A DNA stretch of 64,000 nucleotides from Xiamenia xianingshaonis (GCF_017945865.1 NZ_CP072829.1:2046001-2110000), one strand, 5' to 3'; positions 9,395 to 18,557 are shown, counted from the stretch's first letter. Numbers and translations: made by a program. The notes: generated by a model from the letters alone, not told the origin.

Positions 9395-10756
9395 ATGCTC
9401 TATCTTTCGCAAATGATGGGCAGGCCTGTCGTTGATTCGGCGGGCGAGAAAATCGGTACCATATCTGACCTGGCCATTTCCACGGGCGAGGTCTTCCCGC
9501 GCATCACCTCGCTGGCGTTTCAGGGCCCGGGGCGCGTGCCGTTCATGATCTCGTGGCGCAAGTACGTCGACAAGTTCGACGAAGACGGCATCACGCTGGC
9601 CGTCGAAGCGCCCGACATCCGCTTCAGCTACCTGCAGCCCGAAGAAGTCCTGCTGGCCCGCGACCTGCTCAATCGGCAGATCGTCGACACGCAGGGCATG
9701 AAGGTCGTGCGCGTGAACGACCTGAAGCTGTCGGTTTCGGGATCGCAGCTGCGCCTGCTCGGCGCCGAGGTGGGCGCGCGCGGCATTCTGCGCGGGCTGC
9801 ACCCGATCGTGGAAAAAGCCGTAGTGGGCACCGGAAAACTGATCGGCCACAAGCTGGAAGAGCAGATCATCGCCTGGAACTACATGGACCTGCTCGACCG
9901 CGACCTGTCCGACGTGCAGCTGTCCGTCACGCACAAGCGCCTGGACGAGCTGCACCCCGCCGACATCGCCGACATTCTGGAACAGCTCGACCCGCAGCAG
10001 CGCGCCAACGTGTTCCAGCATTTGGACGAAGCCCAGGCCACCGAAGCCATTTCCGAAATGGAAGACGAATACCAGGCCGACTTCATCGAGGATTTGGACC
10101 CGACGCGGGCGGCCGGCCTGCTGGGCTCGATGGACCCGGACGACGCGGCCGACATCGTGCGCGACCTGTCCTACGAGAAGGCCGAAACGCTGTTGCGCCT
10201 GCTCGGGGCCGAAGACGCCACCGAAATCCGCCGCCTGCTCGGCTACAAGGACGGCACCGCCGGCGGCATGATGACCACGCAGTACGTCGCAGTCGAATCG
10301 GACACCACGGTCAGCGAGACCATCGAAATCCTGCGCGAGCTTCCCGACGACCACCCCACCGTGCACTACGTCTACGTGCTTGACGAGTACGAAAAGCTCG
10401 TGGGCCTGCTGTCGCTGCGCACCCTCGTGCTGACCGACGGCTCGAGGCCCGTGGGCGACGTAATGTTCGACGACGTCATTTCGGTGACGCCGGAAGAAAC
10501 CGAAGAAGACGTGGCCGCCGACATCTTCAAATACGACGTACCCGCCATGCCGGTCGTCGACGAGCACGGCGTCATGCTCGGCATCGTGACGACCGAAGAC
10601 GCCTGGGACGCCATTGAGGAAGACGTGGCCGGCGACAAGACGAAGGCCTCGGTGCTGAAAGGCGTCGGCGTCGGCATGGCCGTGCTGTTCCTGCTGGTGC
10701 TCTACACCCTGATTTTGCTGCAGATATTCACCATTGCGCAGGTAGGAGGTGCGTGA
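9395..10756 (+). CDS. PRC-barrel / MgtE N-domain / CBS-domain membrane-tethered protein
   Basis: 453 aa. Two PRC-barrel-like segments (about 1-85 and 90-160) are followed by an MgtE intracellular N-terminal domain (about 185-285; LHPADIADILEQLDPQQRANVF) and a CBS pair (about 290-405; GGMMTTQYVAVESDTTVSE, VGDVMFDDVISV). It ends in a single membrane helix (about 425-447). In MgtE channels the N and CBS domains sense cytosolic Mg2+ and gate the pore; here the pore is missing. The next gene, an NRAMP-type transporter, overlaps the stop by one base (TGATG), so this protein probably senses divalent metal and gates or regulates that transporter. The start has GAGAAGGG upstream. Confidence 0.85.
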   Translation: MLYLSQMMGRPVVDSAGEKIGTISDLAISTGEVFPRITSLAFQGPGRVPFMISWRKYVDKFDEDGITLAVEAPDIRFSYLQPEEVLLARDLLNRQIVDTQGMKVVRVNDLKLSVSGSQLRLLGAEVGARGILRGLHPIVEKAVVGTGKLIGHKLEEQIIAWNYMDLLDRDLSDVQLSVTHKRLDELHPADIADILEQLDPQQRANVFQHLDEAQATEAISEMEDEYQADFIEDLDPTRAAGLLGSMDPDDAADIVRDLSYEKAETLLRLLGAEDATEIRRLLGYKDGTAGGMMTTQYVAVESDTTVSETIEILRELPDDHPTVHYVYVLDEYEKLVGLLSLRTLVLTDGSRPVGDVMFDDVISVTPEETEEDVAADIFKYDVPAMPVVDEHGVMLGIVTTEDAWDAIEEDVAGDKTKASVLKGVGVGMAVLFLLVLYTLILLQIFTIAQVGGA

Positions 10757-12093
10757 TGAACGCAAAGACGCGCCCTGAAGCCGCCGAAGCCGCAGCGCTC
10801 AGCGTGTCCGGAACCGGTGAGTCCGACGAAGCGCTCGCTTCCGGCGCGTCCGCTTCGGAAGGACGCAAGAAGTCGAAGCTGCTGCTCATTTTGGCCGCCA
10901 TGGGGCCCGGCATCGTCACGGCCATGGCCGGCAACGACGCCGGCGGCATTTCGACGTATTCCACGGTCGGCGCCAACTTCGGCTTCGCCACCTTGTGGGT
11001 CATCCCCGTCATGTGCGTGCTGCTCATCGTCGTGGAGATGACGGCCGCGCGCATGGGCGCCGTCACCGGCAAGGGCTTCGCCGCGCTCATTCGCGAGCGC
11101 TTCGGCATCCGCCTGACCACGCTTGCCATGTTGTGCCTGCTCATCGGCAACGTTTGCACGACCTTTTCAGAATTCGCCGGCATCGCCAGCGGCATGGAGA
11201 TGTTCGGCGTCTCCAAGTATATCTCGGTGCCGGTGGCTGCGGCAGGCGTGTGGCTGCTGATCGTCGGCGGCTCGTACAAGCGGGTCGAGAAGGTGTTCTT
11301 GGTACTGTCGCTCGTGTTCGTCACCTACATCGTGGCGGCCATTATGGCGCGTCCGAGCTGGGAAGACGCCCTCATTCACACCGTCGTGCCGCAGATCGTG
11401 CAAGACCAGAGCTTCGTGTCGCTCGTCATCGCGATGATCGGCACCACCATCGCGCCGTGGATGATGTTCTTCAACCAGTCCAACGTGGTGGAGAAGGGCG
11501 TGTCCACGAAAGACCTGTTCTACCAGAAGGTCGACGTGGTGGCGGGCACCATCGCCGCGTGCGTGGTGGCGTGGTTCATCATCGTGACGACGGGCAGCAC
11601 GCTGTTCCCCGAAGGCGTGCAGATCGATTCGGCCGCCGACGCAGCGCAGGCCCTGGCGCCGTTCGCCGGGCAGTACGCCGAGATGCTGTTCGCCATCGGC
11701 CTGATAGCGGCGTCGTTTCTAGCGGCGTGCGTCTTGCCACTGACCACGTCGTTCGTCATCTGCGAGGCGTTCGGGTGGGAAGCCGGCGTGTCGTTCACCT
11801 GGAAAGAAGCGCCCACGTTCAAGGGAATCTTTACCTTCGTGATCATCATTTCGGCAGTGGTCGTGCTCATTCCGGCCATCGACCTTATGACGGTCATGCT
11901 GACGGCGCAGTTCGTGAACGGCCTGGTGCTGCCGGTGCTTTTGGTGTTCATGGCCATCATCGCCGCCGACAAGCGCATCATGGGGGCCTACAAGTCGGGC
12001 ACCGTTTCGCGCGTGCTGCTGTGGGTGACCGTCGCGATCGTCACCGCGCTGACCGCCGCACTCCTGGTCATGCAGCTGTTCGGGATTGGATAG
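10756..12093 (+). CDS. NRAMP-related divalent metal (probably Mg2+) transporter
   Basis: 445 aa with about eleven predicted membrane helices. The first helix carries GPGIVTAMAGNDAGG where canonical NRAMPs have DPGN, and helix 6 reads MIGTTIAPW where canonical ones carry a Met-Pro-His motif. Loss of the Asn and Met metal ligands is the hallmark of the NRAMP-related magnesium transporters (NRMT), whose structural prototype, as I recall, comes from Eggerthella lenta. Mg2+ is therefore more likely than Mn2+ or Fe2+. The ATG overlaps the upstream stop and is preceded by AGGAGGT, so the two genes are translationally coupled. Pairing with an MgtE-type sensor module supports Mg2+ homeostasis. Transport has not been inferred beyond family level. 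Confidence 0.85.
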   Translation: MNAKTRPEAAEAAALSVSGTGESDEALASGASASEGRKKSKLLLILAAMGPGIVTAMAGNDAGGISTYSTVGANFGFATLWVIPVMCVLLIVVEMTAARMGAVTGKGFAALIRERFGIRLTTLAMLCLLIGNVCTTFSEFAGIASGMEMFGVSKYISVPVAAAGVWLLIVGGSYKRVEKVFLVLSLVFVTYIVAAIMARPSWEDALIHTVVPQIVQDQSFVSLVIAMIGTTIAPWMMFFNQSNVVEKGVSTKDLFYQKVDVVAGTIAACVVAWFIIVTTGSTLFPEGVQIDSAADAAQALAPFAGQYAEMLFAIGLIAASFLAACVLPLTTSFVICEAFGWEAGVSFTWKEAPTFKGIFTFVIIISAVVVLIPAIDLMTVMLTAQFVNGLVLPVLLVFMAIIAADKRIMGAYKSGTVSRVLLWVTVAIVTALTAALLVMQLFGIG

Positions 12094-12214
12094 CAGAAGG
12101 GGAAGCGGAAGGCAGCCGGCGCTGAGAGCTGACACGAACAGGGAGAATTCCCTGTCGGAGAGAACACAGTCGGCGACGTCGTAGCAGGCCGCCCGCCCCT
12201 GTCGACGGAAAACG

Positions 12215-12245
12215 GCAAGGCCGCGCGGGTGCGCGGCCTTGCTTT
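12215..12245. terminator. Bidirectional rho-independent terminator
   Basis: Perfect 12-bp stem GCAAGGCCGCGC / GCGCGGCCTTGC with a 4-base loop, followed by TTT on the plus strand and by CGTTTT on the minus strand. It lies between the convergent NRAMP-related gene and the CWB gene ending at 12290. Confidence 0.8.
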
Positions 12246-12289
12246 GCGGGCCTTCGGGGAGGCCCCTTTGCATTCGGTCCAGGCGTCCT

Positions 12290-14896
12290 CTAGCGGACCC
12301 AGAGGCCGGAGCCGTCGACGTAGTAGCCGCCGACCCAGCGGCTCGCGGCCATGGCGCCGGAGCCGGGCTCGAGGTAGTACCAGGAGTTCGCCGAGGTCGG
12401 CTTGCCGGCCGAGGCGTCCACGCGCTGCCAGCCCTCGAGCATGGCGCCGAACGTGCCGTCGTGGGTGGCGTTCAGGAGGTACCACGTGCCCGCGAGCCTC
12501 TGCCAGCCCGAGCGCATCGCGCCGGAGCCTGCGAGGTAGTACCACTCGCCGCCGACCTCCTTCCAGCCGGTCGCCATGGCGCCCTCCACGCCCTCGCCGG
12601 AGCCGTTGAGGTAGTACCACGCGCCTCCGTCCTGCTTCCAGCCGGTGTCCATCTTGCCCGACTTCCCGAGGTGGTACCACTCGCCGCCGACCTCGGCCCA
12701 GCCGGTCGCCATCTTGCCCGTGTCCTCGAGGTAGTACCAGGAGTCGCCGTCCTGCTTCCAGCCGGTGGCCATGGAGCCTTCCGCGCCGCCCCTGGACTCT
12801 TCCAGGTAGTACCAGTCGCCGTCCACTTCCTTCCAGCCGGTCTGCATGGCGGAGTCGTCGAAGTAGTACCAGGAGCCGCCGACCTCCTTCCAGCCCTCCT
12901 CGACGGGCTCGCCGGCGTCGACGTAGCCCCACTCGCCGTCGCTCGACTCGACCCAGCCCGAGCCGCCTTCGGGGACGGAGGCCGCGGGGGAGAGCTTTTC
13001 CGTCTCTTCGGCCTGCACGTAGCCGCACGCCGAGCAGGAGCGCTCGCGGAAGCCGGCTTCTTGCTCAGTGGCCTCCTTGGTCACCGTCCACTCGCCGTAC
13101 GCGTGGGGAGCCTTCTCAAGCTCGGCGCCGCAGCCCTCGCAGACCTTCCAGTGGCCTGTCGCGTCGGACTGCCAGGCCGCGGAGGGCTTGTGGCCGAGCG
13201 CCGGCAGCTCTTCGGCCTCGGTCGCGCCGCAGACGGAGCATGCGCGCTCGCGCGATCCGGCCTCGGTCTCGGTGGCCTCCTTCGTCACCTTCCACTCGCC
13301 GAAGGCGTGGGCGGCGCGCTCGAGCTCCGCGCCGCAGCCCTCGCAGACCTTCCAGTGGCCTGTCGCGTCGGACTTCCAGGCGGCAGAGGGCGTATGCCCG
13401 AGCGCGGGGACCTCCTGGGTCTCCTTCTCGCCGCAGACGGAGCAGGCGCGCTCCTGGGACCCGGCCTCCGTCTCGGTGGCCTCCTTGGTCACCTTCCACT
13501 CGCCGTACGCGTGCTCGCCGGTGGCGGGGATAGTGGAGCCGCTGTAGGCGACTTCTTTGCAGAAGTCGCAGTACGTGGTGCCGGTGTAGCCGCTACTCAC
13601 GCAGGTGGCAGCAGACGCACCCGAGGTCGTCTTAGGTTTGCCGGAGTGATCGCAAATGCCCCAATACTTGTTGTCCGACTCGTTTTGGGTCACTTTGGCT
13701 TTTGTATCTTCTATCCAGTACTCTCTCGGGTCTGCACTGAAGTTACCGCCTGTAATGAAACCACCTTTTAAGTGCTCGTTAGTGTTGATGTTGTCAGAGA
13801 GAATCGACTTTCCCTCCGCACCGGTAAATTCGCCACCAGAGATAGCAAGATGGTCTATATAAGCAACCTCGTTCTTTGGGTCTCTATTCTTATCCAGAAT
13901 GTAATTAAGATTGTACTCGTCTATTGCATAGTGGCTTTTACCTATCAATTTACCACCGCTAATGTCAATCTTCATATGCCCATAGTAACCAGTTGTACCC
14001 TGGCTTCCCTTTGACACGATCGCAAGAGCAGCACCGAAGTTATAGTTACCATCCCCTTTGTTTTTGTAACTCCGAGTACCCGCTTCCCCGGAATACGTGG
14101 ATTCAATCGTGCCGTCAGAAACCGTCAGATTGCCGGAGTCGATCTCGATGCCGCTCCATCCTTTGATCGTGCCGCCGGAAATGGTCGTATCGTTGTAACA
14201 GGGAAGATAGATGGCACAGTCCTGTTCACTGATAATTTCACCACCAGAGATATTCAGTTTGATGCCGCCGCAATCTGTTGTTCCATTCCTGGTTCCGTTG
14301 CCAGAAACGGCAAACTGGCCGTCAGGGCCAGTCCCATCTATGTAGGTATTCTCAATTTTGCCACCTTCGACATTCAAAGTGGCCCCGTTGCCCAACAATG
14401 ATACTGTTGGGCCGAGATTACTAGTGATGGTGCCACTCTTCAGGGTAAGGGTAGACTGAATGCCTAGTCCGGTAGGAGCTTCGCTGCCGATGTACTTCAT
14501 ATCTCCTACAATCTCAATGCAATGCTGATTCTCCGCGCGATGCGTTCCGAAATCAATTTTGCCGCCGCCCTTGGAATCCTTGACAGTCAGAAAACCCCCA
14601 GCCTGGATGGAGATGGGGTTCTTCATCGTGAGCGTGCATCCATTCAAGTCCAACGTGGTAGGTTGAGTAATAAACCACGTTGTATTTAGAGTGCCAGATT
14701 CATTCAGCTTGATTTCGCCGCCATCAGCACCTAGTTGCGACTGGCTCAAACCAGCCCGTACGGATACGACCGTACTCGGGCCAGGATCCTCTGCACCCGT
14801 ATTCGCCAATGCGACCGCTGGGGTCAGGGAACTTACCATGACCGCTGACAATAGAAACGCCATCGAGTTACGGAGAACAACTCTTCGTTTCTTCAT
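12290..14896 (-). CDS. Secreted CWB surface protein with beta-helix-like core and Cys-rich repeats (paralogue A)
   Basis: 868 aa. A signal peptide (MKKRRVVLRNSMAFLLSAVM, ending PAVALA) leads into a ~340-residue region of short repeats such as LNISGGEI, TTISGGTI and LTVSDGTI, typical of right-handed parallel beta-helix folds in adhesins. Next come about three copies of a Cys-rich repeat (HW.VCEGCGAELE; ERACSVCG) joined by EWKVTKEATETEAGS, possibly zinc-binding or disulfide-rich spacers. The last ~220 residues are GW-type cell-wall-binding repeats (TGWKEVDGDWYYL). The ATG at 14896 has GGGAGGT upstream. The core is visibly AT-richer than the flanking modules. The adjacent paralogue at 15189-17636 shares both ends but not the core. 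Confidence 0.85.
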   Translation of the reverse strand: MKKRRVVLRNSMAFLLSAVMVSSLTPAVALANTGAEDPGPSTVVSVRAGLSQSQLGADGGEIKLNESGTLNTTWFITQPTTLDLNGCTLTMKNPISIQAGGFLTVKDSKGGGKIDFGTHRAENQHCIEIVGDMKYIGSEAPTGLGIQSTLTLKSGTITSNLGPTVSLLGNGATLNVEGGKIENTYIDGTGPDGQFAVSGNGTRNGTTDCGGIKLNISGGEIISEQDCAIYLPCYNDTTISGGTIKGWSGIEIDSGNLTVSDGTIESTYSGEAGTRSYKNKGDGNYNFGAALAIVSKGSQGTTGYYGHMKIDISGGKLIGKSHYAIDEYNLNYILDKNRDPKNEVAYIDHLAISGGEFTGAEGKSILSDNINTNEHLKGGFITGGNFSADPREYWIEDTKAKVTQNESDNKYWGICDHSGKPKTTSGASAATCVSSGYTGTTYCDFCKEVAYSGSTIPATGEHAYGEWKVTKEATETEAGSQERACSVCGEKETQEVPALGHTPSAAWKSDATGHWKVCEGCGAELERAAHAFGEWKVTKEATETEAGSRERACSVCGATEAEELPALGHKPSAAWQSDATGHWKVCEGCGAELEKAPHAYGEWTVTKEATEQEAGFRERSCSACGYVQAEETEKLSPAASVPEGGSGWVESSDGEWGYVDAGEPVEEGWKEVGGSWYYFDDSAMQTGWKEVDGDWYYLEESRGGAEGSMATGWKQDGDSWYYLEDTGKMATGWAEVGGEWYHLGKSGKMDTGWKQDGGAWYYLNGSGEGVEGAMATGWKEVGGEWYYLAGSGAMRSGWQRLAGTWYLLNATHDGTFGAMLEGWQRVDASAGKPTSANSWYYLEPGSGAMAASRWVGGYYVDGSGLWVR

Positions 14897-15137
14897 ATAG
14901 AAGACCTCCCAAATGATACAAATATTCTGCATATCCGCCACTGACCAATTGTAGCGGTCGCTGCATTCGGGAAGATCTCTTATTATATGTCAATTATTAC
15001 AAATTATGTACCGTTCGTGACACTCCTTGATAACGCACGCTTTTTTCGTTGTCCTTTTTTCAGGACTTGTTCTTTGGACGCGAGGGGGTTTGACAGAGGG
15101 AGGCGGAGCTGTCGGCTTCCCCTCGCGTTCCCGAAAG

Positions 15138-15166
15138 GCGAGGTCGCACGGCTTGCGCGACCTCGC
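15138..15166 (-). terminator. Hairpin terminator of CWB paralogue B
   Basis: Perfect 10-bp stem GCGAGGTCGC / GCGACCTCGC with a 9-base loop just past the stop at 15189. On the minus strand it is followed by CTTTCG, so the T-run is weak. The rest of 14897-15188 is promoter space for paralogue A. Confidence 0.6.
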
Positions 15167-15188
15167 CGTCCAGTATCGGTTCAGGCAG

Positions 15189-17636
15189 TTAGCGGACCCA
15201 GAGGCCGGAGGCGTCGACGTAGTAGCCGCCGACCCAGCTGTTCGCGGCCATGGCGCCCGAGACGGGCTCGAGGTAGTACCAGGAGTTCGCCGAGGTCGGC
15301 TTGCCGGCCGAGGCGTCCACGCGCTGCCAGCCCTCGAGCATGGCGCCGAACGTGCCGTCGTGGGTGGCGTTCAGGAGGTACCACGTGCCCGCGAGCCTCT
15401 GCCAGCCCGAGCGCATCGCGCCGGAGCCTGCGAGGTAGTACCACTCGCCGCCGACCTCCTTCCAGCCGGTCGCCATGGCGCCCTCCGTGCCCTCGCCGGC
15501 GCCGTTGAGGTAGTACCACTCGCCTCCGTCCTGCTTCCAGCCGGTGTCCATCTTGCCCGACTTCCCGAGGTGGTACCACTCGCCGCCGACCTCGGCCCAG
15601 CCGGTCGCCATCTTGCCCGTGTCCTCGAGGTAGTACCAGGAGTCGCCGTCCTGCTTCCAGCCGGTGGCCATGGAGCCTTCCGCGCCGCCCCTGGACTCTT
15701 CCAGGTAGTACCAGTCGCCGTCCACTTCCTTCCAGCCGGTCTGCATGGCGGAGTCGTCGAAGTAGTACCACTCTCCGCCGACCTCCTTCCAGCCCTGCTC
15801 GACGGGCTCGCCGGCGTCGACGTAGCCCCAGGTGCCGTCGCTCGACTCGACCCAGCCCGAGCCGCCCTCGGGGACGGAGGCCGCGGGGGAGAGCTTGGCC
15901 ACTTCCTCGGCCTGCACGTAGCCGCACGCCGAGCAGGAGCGCTCGCGGAAGCCGGGCTCCTGCTCGGTGGCCTCCTTGGTCGTCTTCCACTCGCCGTACG
16001 CGTGGGGGGCGCGCTCGAGCTCGGCGCCGCAGCCCTCGCAGACCTTCCAGTGGCCGTCCGCGTCGGACTGCCACGCCTCAGAGGGCTTGTGCCCGAGCGC
16101 CGGCAGCTCTTCGGCCTCGGCCGCGCCGCAGACGGAGCATGCGCGCTCGCGCGATCCGGCCTCGGTCTCGGTGGCCTCCTTCGTCACCTTCCAGTCTCCG
16201 AAGGAGTGGGCGGCCTTCTCGAGCTCCGCTCCGCAGCCCTCGCAGACCTTCCAGTGGGAGCCCTCGTCGGACTTCCATGCCGCGGAGGGCGTGTGCCCCA
16301 AGGCCGGGACCTCCTGGGTCTCCTTCTCGCCGCAGACGGAGCAGGCGCGCTCTTGCGACCCGGCCTCCGTCTCGGTGGCCTCCTTGGTCACCTTCCACTC
16401 GCCGTACGCATGCTCGCCGGTGGCGGGGATGGTGGAGCCGCTGGAAATCAATGCGCCGCAAGCGGCGAATTCACAATACGCGTTGCCGGTATAGCCGCTG
16501 CTTGCGCAGGTGGCAGGATAGGCGCCCTTGTAGACCCTACCCGTGGCCGTGTGGTCGCAGATGCCCCAAAGGCTGTCTTTGTCTTGGTTCACTTTGGCAC
16601 TTGTACTTGAATCCCAATAAGACCTCGGATCGCTTTCGAATTTGCCACCGGTGATGGTCAGTTTGCAATTCTTACCTTCGACGCCTTCGTTCGAAAGGGT
16701 AATGCGTCCATGCACGGTGCCGCTTGTGATTTCAAGTTCGGGCATGGCAGCCCCTAGCTTAGTAGAGCCTTTGCCGGCTGTAGGTAGCATTTGGATACCG
16801 CCGCTGCCGTTTACTGTTTCAATTTTGGCATCGCCGCCAAATGTGGTCTTGGAAGGAAAGTATTCCCAGGTGTACACCGTAAGAAAGCCCCTAATAGTTC
16901 CGCCGGTAATAGTCGTTGTCCCGTAAGTTTGCACTCCGACATTAATATGACCAGACACAGTATTGCTGCTTCCGATTTCGCCACCCGTAATGGTAAGCCT
17001 CGTATTTTCTTCGCTCTTGAGGGCAATAAAGTTGTCTTGAATTACTTTGCCGCCGCTAATTGTAAGCGTGCCATAATTGCGAAGCGCCGACGAGCCGCTA
17101 GCAACATTGCCGGATCGCCCAACGATCGAGCCACTTTTGAGTTCGAGAGTCGCACCCTGGCAATTGTCGACAACGTAATAATCAGAGCCTTCGGACCAGA
17201 TCGGCCTGGTAATAACGCCCATACCATGACTCGAATCGTTAATGGTAAGCTTGCCCTTGTTCAAGATGGTTGGTTTAACTGACGTGATATTGTTCGCCTT
17301 GCTCGACTTGCAGGTAAGCGTTTGTCCGTTGAGGTCAAGAGCGACTGTCCAGCCTGCAGGAATTTCAACATCTTCGGTTAATTTGCTGGTGAGCTTGATA
17401 GCAACTGTCTTATCGCTATATTTGGATTCATTGAAAACGTTATTGATTGTTTCGTACGTTTTGCCAGTTCCAACCTCTACAACACCAGCATCTGCCCGAG
17501 CCTCTATTACCGGATCGGTGCTTCCCGTTCCTTCGCCCTCACCCGCCAAAGCGACTGCCGGGGTCAGGGAACTTACCATAACGGCTGACAACAGAAACGC
17601 CATCGAGTTGCGTAGAACTACTCTTCGTTTCTTCAT
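15189..17636 (-). CDS. Secreted CWB surface protein with beta-helix-like core and Cys-rich repeats (paralogue B)
   Basis: 815 aa. The first 31 residues equal those of paralogue A, and the Cys-rich linker (from IPATGEHAYGEWKVTKEA) plus the terminal CWB repeats are nearly identical to it. The middle ~330 residues are a different beta-helix-like sequence (TTITGGTIRGFL, LTITGGKFES), again AT-richer than the flanks. GGGAGGT precedes the ATG. The pattern of conserved ends with an exchanged core indicates duplication followed by domain replacement or strong diversification of the exposed part. A serine recombinase gene lies directly upstream. Confidence 0.85.
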   Translation of the reverse strand: MKKRRVVLRNSMAFLLSAVMVSSLTPAVALAGEGEGTGSTDPVIEARADAGVVEVGTGKTYETINNVFNESKYSDKTVAIKLTSKLTEDVEIPAGWTVALDLNGQTLTCKSSKANNITSVKPTILNKGKLTINDSSHGMGVITRPIWSEGSDYYVVDNCQGATLELKSGSIVGRSGNVASGSSALRNYGTLTISGGKVIQDNFIALKSEENTRLTITGGEIGSSNTVSGHINVGVQTYGTTTITGGTIRGFLTVYTWEYFPSKTTFGGDAKIETVNGSGGIQMLPTAGKGSTKLGAAMPELEITSGTVHGRITLSNEGVEGKNCKLTITGGKFESDPRSYWDSSTSAKVNQDKDSLWGICDHTATGRVYKGAYPATCASSGYTGNAYCEFAACGALISSGSTIPATGEHAYGEWKVTKEATETEAGSQERACSVCGEKETQEVPALGHTPSAAWKSDEGSHWKVCEGCGAELEKAAHSFGDWKVTKEATETEAGSRERACSVCGAAEAEELPALGHKPSEAWQSDADGHWKVCEGCGAELERAPHAYGEWKTTKEATEQEPGFRERSCSACGYVQAEEVAKLSPAASVPEGGSGWVESSDGTWGYVDAGEPVEQGWKEVGGEWYYFDDSAMQTGWKEVDGDWYYLEESRGGAEGSMATGWKQDGDSWYYLEDTGKMATGWAEVGGEWYHLGKSGKMDTGWKQDGGEWYYLNGAGEGTEGAMATGWKEVGGEWYYLAGSGAMRSGWQRLAGTWYLLNATHDGTFGAMLEGWQRVDASAGKPTSANSWYYLEPVSGAMAANSWVGGYYVDASGLWVR

Positions 17637-17703
17637 GCGGAAGTACCTCCCAAAAAACTAGACTTATTTACACATAGTTAGGGAAGGTATCGAGCGAGCT
17701 CGT

Positions 17704-17853
17704 TTACTGGGGATTTGATTCAACAAGCGAACAGGAAAGCCCGATCTTCGTCGTTAGATAAACGTCTACCTTTTTGGAGCGAAAAATCCAGCCTTCCGGA
17801 GAAATTTTTTGCCGGTCTTTCGTCAACGGTATATATATGACTGTTTTTGTCAT
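17704..17853 (-). CDS. 49-aa ORF translationally coupled to the serine recombinase
   Basis: The ATG overlaps the recombinase stop codon in an ATGA arrangement (17853-17850). The product (MTKTVIYIPLTKDRQKIS... ending SLVESNPQ) is basic in its first half and has no recognised domain, signal peptide or membrane segment. Tight coupling argues it is translated. The codons are AT-richer than those of the recombinase. It could be a small accessory or directionality factor, but nothing in the sequence proves that. Confidence 0.5.
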   Translation of the reverse strand: MTKTVIYIPLTKDRQKISPEGWIFRSKKVDVYLTTKIGLSCSLVESNPQ

Positions 17854-18449
17854 CGGTAACCGTCCTGCTTGAGCCACAAATCGAACGTGGACGGACTCAC
17901 GTCGAGACGAGCCGCCGCAACGGATCGCGTAATGGCTTTCCGCAAATACGCTTCGCTCACTTCGCCATAGCTGTCCGGACGCCTTTTCTTCGGCCGCCCA
18001 AATCGCACGCCTCGAACCTTGGCCGCCGCTATCCCTTCGGCCTGCCGCTGCTTTATGTTCTCTCGCTCGATCTGCGCCACGTACGACAGCAGCTGCAGCA
18101 CGAGATCGGTGATGAGCACGCCCGTGATGCCGCCGACGCTTTGGCGCGTATCGAGAAGCGGCATGTCGAGCACCACGATGTGTGCCTGCTTGCCTTTGGT
18201 GATAAAACGCCATTCCTCGATGATCTCGTTGTAGTTGCGCCCGAGCCGGTCGATGCTTTTGACGTACAGCACGTCGCCCCGCGCAAGGGTCTTCAGCATG
18301 CGCTTGTACGCCGGCCGCTCGAAGTCTTTGCCCGACGCCTTGTCCGCATAGATCGCGCCTTCGTCCAGCCCCGCTTCCTTCAGCGCATCCATTTGCCTGT
18401 TGAGGTTTTGGTCTTTCGACGACACCCGCGCATAGCCGTATTCGCTCAT
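17850..18449 (-). CDS. Serine recombinase (resolvase/invertase family)
   Basis: 199 aa. The N-terminal catalytic domain starts MSEYGYARVSSKDQNLNRQ, with the nucleophile expected at Ser10 in YARVS. It continues with the usual DKASGKDFERPAY and YVKSIDRLGRN motifs and a long helix (LLSYVAQIERENIKQRQAEGI), then FGRPKK and a C-terminal helix-turn-helix (SVAAARLDVSPSTFDLWL). Size and domain order match Pin/Hin invertases and Tn3-type resolvases. AGGAGGC precedes the ATG at 18449. The role is site-specific inversion or resolution; its target is not certain. The position next to duplicated surface genes makes local rearrangement plausible. A nested palindrome lies just upstream. Confidence 0.9.
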   Translation of the reverse strand: MSEYGYARVSSKDQNLNRQMDALKEAGLDEGAIYADKASGKDFERPAYKRMLKTLARGDVLYVKSIDRLGRNYNEIIEEWRFITKGKQAHIVVLDMPLLDTRQSVGGITGVLITDLVLQLLSYVAQIERENIKQRQAEGIAAAKVRGVRFGRPKKRRPDSYGEVSEAYLRKAITRSVAAARLDVSPSTFDLWLKQDGYR

Positions 18450-18464
18450 CAGAAGCCTCCTATC

Positions 18465-18510
18465 TTTGACGTCCATCAAGCCGTTGGCGCTAATTCGCCA
18501 ACGCGTCAAA
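18465..18510. promoter_or_regulatory. Nested inverted repeats upstream of the recombinase (candidate operator or crossover site)
   Basis: An outer pair TTTGACG (18465) / CGTCAAA (18504) encloses an inner pair GTTGGCG (18483) / CGCCAAC (18496). They lie 15-60 bases upstream of the recombinase start, where resolvases often have their site or an autoregulatory operator. Confidence 0.45.
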
Positions 18511-18557
18511 AGATACTGGCTTCTGGCATCACGAACTCAGCTGACAGCTCCCCCCGT

